Shown here: positions 59,663 through 64,000 of the stretch, piece by piece
Layout: the number at the start of each line of letters is the position of its first letter
Numbering within the stretch: position 1 is the stretch's first letter
Source: Collinsella sp. AM33-4BH
GTDB lineage: Bacteria > Actinomycetota > Coriobacteriia > Coriobacteriales > Coriobacteriaceae
Length of the DNA stretch: 64,000 bases
NCBI RefSeq assembly: GCF_003469205.1
Contig: NZ_QSIN01000009.1
Span: 1-64,000, forward strand
Reading direction: 5' to 3'
Notes under the pieces: generated by a model
Database searches by the model: none
Told to the model about the DNA's origin: nothing
The model's input: the letters and a program-made list of their open reading frames with translations, nothing else
Translations under genes and position numbers: made by a program

Positions 59663-59812
59663 CTACCTCGTGACGATCCAGAGCGTGGCCATCGTCGCGA
59701 CGCCGATGCCTACGATGAGCGCGGCCCACAGGACGCGGACCACGGGGTTCATGTCGCCCGTCACCACCATGTCGTTCGCGTGCCAGAACCAGCTCTCGTT
59801 TCCCTTGCGCAT
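59663..59812 (-). CDS. Small single-pass membrane protein (49 residues)
   Basis: A short frame with a clear GGGAG 6 nt before its ATG. It encodes a polar N terminus (MRKGNESWFWHANDMVV), then one membrane segment, about residues 27-47 (VLWAALIVGIGVATMATLWI). It is convergent with the HAD gene, and no similar protein is known to me. The WFW aromatic cluster and N-terminal position suggest a cytoplasmic or interfacial N-terminal part. Function unknown. Confidence 0.55.
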   Translation of the reverse strand: MRKGNESWFWHANDMVVTGDMNPVVRVLWAALIVGIGVATMATLWIVTR

Positions 59813-60030
59813 GATGCACTCCCTTAGCCTCGATTACGCCATCTATGGCCGAGCAATCGCAGGTCACGTGCCATAGATTTGCCCTACGCCCAGCTTTCAG
59901 TTCTGTAAGGCGGCGGGAGCCTGTGCGAGGCCCCGAGTCCTGAGGCCGTTGCAATGAAAATGGGAATCAAGGGGCACGCATCAATCATATGGGTTCCTTT
60001 CGAGGGCGATGGCAAACGAAGCATCCATCA

Positions 60031-60036
60031 TATAAT
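60031..60036 (+). promoter_or_regulatory. Candidate -10 box of rlmKL
   Basis: TATAAT, 28 nt before the rlmKL start codon. No good -35 hexamer is found at 16-18 bp. The rest of the gap from 59813 shows nothing I can recognise. Confidence 0.45.
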
Positions 60037-60063
60037 GGAGCGACGCAACCAGAGAGGTCACCC

Positions 60064-62631
60064 ATGGAATTTTATGCAAGCTGCCCCGAGGGCTTTGAAT
60101 CCGCACTCGCCGACGAGCTCAAGTGGCTCGGGCTTTCGCATGTCCGCCGCCTGAAGGGCCGCGCTACGTTTGAGGGCGAGCTCGAAGAAGGCTACCGCGC
60201 CTGTCTGTGGTCGCGCCTGGCCAGCCGCGTGTTTGTGGTGCTCGGACGCTTTGAGGCACAGGATGCCGACGAGCTGTACGATGCCGTTTACGACATTGCC
60301 TGGGAAAACATCGTCCGCTGCGGCGCCACCATTGCCATCACTGCCCGTGGTGTGACCGAGCAGCTGCGCAACACGCGCTTCTCTGCCCTGCGCGCCAAGG
60401 ACGCATTGTGCGATCGCCTGGCCGAGACCACAGGCCGTCGCGCCGATGTCGATGCTGCCGACCCCGATGTCCACCTGCTGCTTTCGCTACGCCAGCGCCG
60501 TGCGAGCATAAGCCTGGACCTTTCGGGCGATCCGTTATTCAAACGCCTGCCGCCTGCCGCGACCCGCGCCGGCGAGGGTACGCACGTGCTGCGCCCCGAC
60601 TACGCCGCCCTGGTGCTTTCGCAGGTCGGCTGGACCGCGCTATGCGAGCGCGAGCTGACGGCCGACGATTACGAGAACGAGGCTCTGCCCACGCTGGTCG
60701 ACGCCTCATGCGCCGGCGGCGGTCTGCTGCTAGAGGCCGTGAATATCCTAACCGACCGCGCTCCGGGCGCCGCCCACGAGCGCTGGGGCTTTGAGGGCTG
60801 GCAGCTGCACGATGCCGCCCTATGGGAGCAGTTGCTTGCCGAGGCACGCGGGCGCGAGGCGGCAGCGCGTGAGCGCCAGGCGCGCATCGTGGCCGCGGAC
60901 ATCGACCCCGCCGCCCGCAAGACCGCCGAGCGCATGGTTAAGTTTGCCGGCTACAAGCGCTTTGTCGATTTTTGCGCCGCCAAATCTGCCACCGTACTGG
61001 ACCACGCGGGCGCCGTCGCCGGTGCCGCCCTCGTCGCGGATACGACCGAGACGCCGCTGTCGCTTATGCATGACGCCATGACGCTGGTCGGCGAGCTGCG
61101 CCGCGCGCCCGAGCTTGCTTCGGCACCGGTCGCCGCGCTCACCCGCGACGGCCTGCTGGCCCGCGCGCTCCATGCCGAGCCCGCGCGCTCCATTGCCGTC
61201 ATGCCCAACAACGAAGAGGCGACTATCGAGGTTTGGCCCTCGCTCGACCACGCCGCCGCAGCGTTTGAAGCTGCGACCAGCGCGGATGCCGAGGCCGAGG
61301 TTGCGGATGCCAACGAAGTCAACGATGAGGCCGCAGCTTCTGCCATGCCCGAGCCCGCTGCCACGCTCGACCTGGGCGACGGCAAGCCGCTGCCCGTGCT
61401 CATCCCCGAATCCGAGCAGTTCGCCAACCGCCTGCGCAAGAACGCACGCCTGCGCCGCAAGTGGGCCAAGCGCGAGGGCGTGAGCTGCTACCGCGTCTAC
61501 GATGCCGACCTACCCGACTACTCCGCCGCCATCGACCTGTACGAGGGTTGCCCACAGACTCCAGGCCGCTGGCTCGTCATCGCCGAATACGCGGCACCCA
61601 AGACCATCGACCCGGCACTGGCCCAGGCCCGTATGCTCGACATTCTGGCCATCGCGCCGCGCATCCTGGATGTTCCGGCCGAGCATGTGCACGCCAAGGC
61701 CCGCATGCGTTCGCGCGGCGGCTCGCAGTACGGCAAACAGGGCGCCGGCAAGGGCGGCTCGAGCGAGCGCGCTAACATCGCACGTCGCCGTCTGCCGCTC
61801 ATCGAAGAGGGCGGCCTTACCTTTGCCGTCAACTTTGACGACTATCTGGATGTAGGCATCTTCCTGGATCACCGCGTCACCCGCAACCTGGTGCGTGAGC
61901 ACGCCAAGCAGGCGCGCCGCTTCCTCAACCTGTTTGCCTACACCGGCACCGCCACCTGCTACGCGGCCGATGGCGGCGTCGAGGAGACCGTGACGGTCGA
62001 CCTCTCGAACACCTACCTGGACTGGGCCGAGCGCAATATGCGCCAGAACGGCTTTGTTGGCCCGCAGCATCACTTTGTGCGCGATGACGTGCTCGCCTGG
62101 ATTCGCGACCAGCGCCAGACGCGCAACCGCTGGGACCTGATCTTTGTCGACCCGCCCACGTTCTCGAACTCGTCCAAGATGGGCCGCCGTACCTGGGATG
62201 TCCAGCGCGACCATGTTGAGCTTTTGGCCGGCGTGTCGCGCCTGCTCGCACAGGGCGGGCACGCCATCTTTAGCTGCAACCTGCGCGGCTTCCGCCCCGA
62301 GACGCGCAAGCTTGCGCGCGCAGGCGTGGTGCTGGAGGACATTACGGCGCAGACCATCCCCGAGGATTTCACGCGCAACCAGAAGGTGCACCACTGCTAC
62401 ATCGTGCGCCGCCTGCCCATCGAGGACGCCATGGCCGAGGTCGGCTTTAGCGCCGAGGAAATTGCTGAGCGCGTCGAGGAACTGCGCAACCCCGGAGCCC
62501 GCAAGCCTCGCGCAACGGCGCCCGCGCACGCGCAGGCCGGCGTCCGAGGACCGCACGGCGACGACAAGCCCGCCTGCTCAGGCAAGCCCAAAAAGAAGAA
62601 GTTCTACGCCAGCAAGCCCAAGGGCAAGTAA
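60064..62631 (+). CDS. rlmKL: Fused 23S rRNA methyltransferase RlmKL (RlmL half degenerate)
   Basis: An 855-residue fusion protein that normally makes m2G2445 (RlmL part) and m7G2069 (RlmK part). A THUMP domain is about residues 50-160. In the RlmL part the SAM loop is LVDASCAGGG (211-220, versus DPMCGSG in E. coli) and the catalytic NPPY is replaced by VADTTETPL (about 324). The RlmK part is intact: FLNLFAYTGTATCYA (620 on) and DPPTFSNSSKM (696 on). A low-complexity Ala/Glu segment (about 395-452) links the halves and a basic Lys-rich tail ends the protein. The ATG has AGAGAGG upstream. Confidence 0.9.
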   Translation: MEFYASCPEGFESALADELKWLGLSHVRRLKGRATFEGELEEGYRACLWSRLASRVFVVLGRFEAQDADELYDAVYDIAWENIVRCGATIAITARGVTEQLRNTRFSALRAKDALCDRLAETTGRRADVDAADPDVHLLLSLRQRRASISLDLSGDPLFKRLPPAATRAGEGTHVLRPDYAALVLSQVGWTALCERELTADDYENEALPTLVDASCAGGGLLLEAVNILTDRAPGAAHERWGFEGWQLHDAALWEQLLAEARGREAAARERQARIVAADIDPAARKTAERMVKFAGYKRFVDFCAAKSATVLDHAGAVAGAALVADTTETPLSLMHDAMTLVGELRRAPELASAPVAALTRDGLLARALHAEPARSIAVMPNNEEATIEVWPSLDHAAAAFEAATSADAEAEVADANEVNDEAAASAMPEPAATLDLGDGKPLPVLIPESEQFANRLRKNARLRRKWAKREGVSCYRVYDADLPDYSAAIDLYEGCPQTPGRWLVIAEYAAPKTIDPALAQARMLDILAIAPRILDVPAEHVHAKARMRSRGGSQYGKQGAGKGGSSERANIARRRLPLIEEGGLTFAVNFDDYLDVGIFLDHRVTRNLVREHAKQARRFLNLFAYTGTATCYAADGGVEETVTVDLSNTYLDWAERNMRQNGFVGPQHHFVRDDVLAWIRDQRQTRNRWDLIFVDPPTFSNSSKMGRRTWDVQRDHVELLAGVSRLLAQGGHAIFSCNLRGFRPETRKLARAGVVLEDITAQTIPEDFTRNQKVHHCYIVRRLPIEDAMAEVGFSAEEIAERVEELRNPGARKPRATAPAHAQAGVRGPHGDDKPACSGKPKKKKFYASKPKGK

Positions 62632-62642
62632 TAAAAAAGCGA

Positions 62643-62692
62643 TGGGATAGTTCCCCGATGACCTCATCAAAGGCCAAACGAGAACTATCCCA
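62643..62692. terminator. Inverted repeat between rlmKL and kdpE
   Basis: TGGGATAGTTC and GAACTATCCCA, 11-bp perfect arms, 28 nt apart, in the convergent gap. It is placed to end both transcripts but has no T run on either side. Confidence 0.5.
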
Positions 62693-62735
62693 CCGCAACT
62701 TATAGAGGGGCCACGTCTGGGGGCCGTGCTCTGAC

Positions 62736-63449
62736 CTATCCCTGGATGACCAATCGGTAACCAATACCCACGTGCGTTTGGATATAGCGCGGATGCGCGG
62801 GGTCGGATTCGATCTTCTTGCGCAACGTGCCCATAAAGACACGCAGGCTCGCCAGGTCGCTCTTGGTCGCCGTACCCCAAATCTCGTGCAGGATAAATTG
62901 GTGCGTCAGCACCTTGTCGGCGTTGTGTGCCAGCAGGCACAAGAGCTTGTACTCGATCGGCGTCAGATGCAGTTCCTCGCCATCCATCGTGGCGATGCCG
63001 GCATCAAAATCGATATGCAGCTCACCGGTATCGAACGAGCCCTCGGAGACAACGCCGCCCGTTTGCGCATACGAAAGGCGCCTGAGCGTCGTGCGAATGC
63101 GCGCGAGCAGCTCCTCGACCGAAAACGGCTTAGTCAGGTAGTCATCGGCGCCGGCATCGAGCGCTCGGATCTTGTCCGCGTCCTCGCTGCGCGCCGAAAC
63201 CACGATGATCGGCATGCCCGACCACGCGCGCACCGACTCCACCACCTTGACGCCGTCCATATCGGGCAGGCCCAGATCGAGCAGCACAATGCTCGGCGCC
63301 TGCGACGAAGCGGCGGCGATGGCGGCGTGGGCGGTCTCCACAGCCATATGGCGCAAACCGTGCGCCTCGAGCGCGGCGACGATAAGGTTGCGGACGGCGG
63401 GATCGTCCTCAACGACCAAGATGAGCGGTTTCACGGCAGAGTTCGGCAC
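62736..63449 (-). CDS. kdpE: Response regulator, KdpE-like (OmpR family)
   Basis: A phospho-acceptor plus winged-helix regulator of 237 residues. The receiver domain has VVEDDPAVR, the phosphorylated Asp in LLDLGLPDMDG and Lys in LTKPFS; the segment VVSARSEDADKIRALDAGAD is close to KdpE. The DNA-binding part includes HLTPIEYKLLCLLAHN and HVGIGYRLV. I start at GTG with AAGGAG 7 nt upstream, just after the kinase stop. Potassium-transport genes kdpFABC are not in this window, so the potassium role is inferred from similarity. Confidence 0.88.
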   Translation of the reverse strand: MPNSAVKPLILVVEDDPAVRNLIVAALEAHGLRHMAVETAHAAIAAASSQAPSIVLLDLGLPDMDGVKVVESVRAWSGMPIIVVSARSEDADKIRALDAGADDYLTKPFSVEELLARIRTTLRRLSYAQTGGVVSEGSFDTGELHIDFDAGIATMDGEELHLTPIEYKLLCLLAHNADKVLTHQFILHEIWGTATKSDLASLRVFMGTLRKKIESDPAHPRYIQTHVGIGYRLVIQG

Positions 63450-63453
63450 AGCG

Positions 63454-64000
63454 CTACTCCTTATCAAACGAAACGTCGGCGGCGGGAAGCTCAATCGTAA
63501 AGACCGAACCGTGCGGGTCCGCCGCGGTAACCTCTATGCTACCGCCATGTGCCAGCGCAATGGAGCGGCAGAGCGAAAGCCCCAAGCCCACACTGCGGCA
63601 GCTGTCGGCCAGGCCATGGTTGGCGGTGTAGAACGACTCAAAGATACGCTCGCGGTCCTCGGGCGCAATGCCCGGGCCGTCATCGGCAACCGAGCACGCC
63701 ACGCGCTCATCGCCGACGCCAATCGAGATCACGATATGCGAGCCCGCAGGCGTATAGGCGATGGCATTGTTCACCAGATTGACCACCAGCTGCACCATCA
63801 GGCGCGCGTCGACGTTGACAAGCGCCGGCTCATCGCACGCCACCACCTTAAGGTCGTGCTCGCGCACGGCCGGACTTACGTGGCGCAGCGCCTCCTCGAC
63901 GATATCGTCCATGAGCTCGAGCGTGGTCGACAGGCGCATACCGCCACCCTCGAGCTTGGTGATGGCGAGCAGATTCTCGACAGTGGCGTTGAGCCATTGC
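63454..64000 (-). CDS. kdpD: Sensor histidine kinase, KdpD-like (C-terminal part, runs off the window)
   Basis: The 3' end of a histidine kinase gene whose frame stays open to the window edge. The visible part contains the end of the dimerisation helix (NATVENLLAITKLEGGG) and the HATPase domain: N-box NLVNNAIAYTP, G1 VADDGPGIAPEDR and G2 GLGLSLCRSI. The SCRSVGLGLSLC segment resembles KdpD. Its TAG stop overlaps the Shine-Dalgarno region of kdpE, so the two are co-transcribed. The sensory N-terminal part is outside the window. Confidence 0.85.
   Translation of the reverse strand, partial: QWLNATVENLLAITKLEGGGMRLSTTLELMDDIVEEALRHVSPAVREHDLKVVACDEPALVNVDARLMVQLVVNLVNNAIAYTPAGSHIVISIGVGDERVACSVADDGPGIAPEDRERIFESFYTANHGLADSCRSVGLGLSLCRSIALAHGGSIEVTAADPHGSVFTIELPAADVSFDKE

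Overview
The window reads as chromosomal DNA of a Coriobacteriia actinobacterium, most likely Collinsella or a close relative. This is inferred from the high GC, the frequent TTG and GTG starts with clear Shine-Dalgarno sites, a PTS-rich gut-anaerobe gene set and the makeup of the ATP synthase locus; no rRNA or tRNA gene lies in the window to confirm it.

Layout. 1-5.9 kb: a phosphohexomutase, a homocysteine S-methyltransferase with a DtxR-type regulator, peptidase T, and an LCP cell-wall ligase. 5.9-14.2 kb: murA and the complete F1Fo ATP synthase operon (atpI-like, B, E, F, H, A, G, D, C) on the minus strand, with a recognisable promoter and terminator. 14.4-21.2 kb: upp, glpK, tsaC, a HicAB toxin-antitoxin pair, prmC and prfA. 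21.4-27.9 kb: a polar amino-acid ABC transporter with an M20 peptidase, an aldose epimerase and an acidic membrane protein. 28-33 kb: small accessory genes separated by inverted repeats. 33-37.3 kb: a MarR-controlled heterodimeric ABC exporter. 37.6-42 kb: a LysR regulator divergent from an SDR / OFA-MFS / Gfo-Idh module. 42.4-44.6 kb: tex. 45-50 kb: a DeoR-controlled ascorbate-type PTS flanked by two transaldolase paralogues. 50.4-59.9 kb: a probable inserted catabolic island with a mannose-family PTS, class II aldolase, aldo/keto reductase, esterase, MFS, RpiR regulator and HAD phosphatase, beside a truncated HAD gene. 60-64 kb: fused rlmKL and kdpE/kdpD.

The most unusual content is between the genes. 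A structured RNA element of about 145 nt occurs three times, each starting 0-2 nt after the stop codon of a minus-strand gene, and its stems differ between copies by compensatory base pairs. A separate 34-35 nt palindrome occurs five times at gene ends. There are also several very long inverted repeats, some with nested hairpins, around the ABC exporter, tex and transaldolase genes. Within proteins, the RlmL half of RlmKL has lost its methyltransferase motifs, PrmC carries a 120-residue acidic insert, and the two ABC exporter subunits have complementary degenerate ATP sites.

Gene starts were chosen from Shine-Dalgarno spacing and family alignment from memory. No database search was possible, so family names rest on recognised motifs.
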